From contig NW_014577088.1 in assembly GCF_000485595.1 (NCBI RefSeq), positions 179,049 through 208,278 on the forward strand: 29,230 nt of DNA, in the 5' to 3' direction. This stretch comes from Priapulus caudatus (taxonomy: Eukaryota > Priapulida > Priapulimorpha > Priapulimorphida > Priapulidae). This document shows, in pieces, positions 29,165 through 29,230 of the stretch. The notes under the pieces were generated by a model. That model saw only the letters and a program-made list of their open reading frames with translations. It did not search any database and had not been told where the DNA came from. Each line of letters starts with the position of its first letter. The stretch's first letter is position 1. The position numbers were made by a program, and so were the translations under genes.

Positions 29165-29230
<66 letters not shown>
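29165..29230. repeat. TC microsatellite, runs off the window
   Basis: An uninterrupted CT run to the last base, preceded by interrupted CTCT/TTTC units from about 29147. Its full length cannot be seen. Confidence 0.97.

Overview
The window looks like non-coding, repeat-dominated nuclear DNA from an animal, most likely a marine invertebrate. It is AT-rich, carries very long dinucleotide and tetranucleotide microsatellites, a PIF/Harbinger DNA transposon, a LINE-like 3' tail, MITE-like elements and dispersed hairpins, and has no compact operon-like gene layout. I cannot place it to phylum from sequence alone. No complete, confidently identified host gene is visible. Most long open frames lie inside simple repeats and are not genes. 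A 25-base run of N at 14058-14082 marks an assembly gap.

Layout. 1-1610: mostly unremarkable sequence with a perfect 18-bp-stem hairpin at 1278-1327. 1610-5005: one giant layered inverted repeat centred near 3136, with symmetric zones of AAAATC tandem, ~37-bp tandem, a short unique zone, and a polypurine core mirrored as polypyrimidine; it resembles a fold-back transposon. 5006-9300: microsatellites, a LINE-like tail ending near 7790, a GTCC-containing interspersed repeat, and a possible frameshifted coding fragment at 8997-9280. 9300-14057: AT-rich DNA, a direct repeat of a CCGAGCAAA-type unit, a GGGGTCC-rich repeat, a cluster of five GCGTACGC sites, and a long GA/GT microsatellite block.

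14083-27882 is one rearranged duplication. The right-hand version reads Harbinger element (22317-23904), flank (23905-24892), CCTA microsatellite, then block D2 (25100-27882). The left-hand version reads TAGG microsatellite, inverted flank plus the end of the Harbinger element (14284-15490), a MITE (15514-15690), then block D1 (15688-17506) in the same orientation as D2. D2 carries about 0.9 kb that D1 lacks. Many differences between the copies are single-base indels, so part of the structure may reflect assembly or base-calling problems.

The most distinctive recurring signal is a set of unrelated-looking hairpins whose stems all begin with ATCARGAG or a close variant (1278, 9305, 13862, 16983, 17058, 21393, 28115). 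This may be a family of small fold-back elements. 27883-29230 is AT-rich DNA with one more such hairpin, a perfect 5 x 17-bp tandem repeat and a terminal TC microsatellite.
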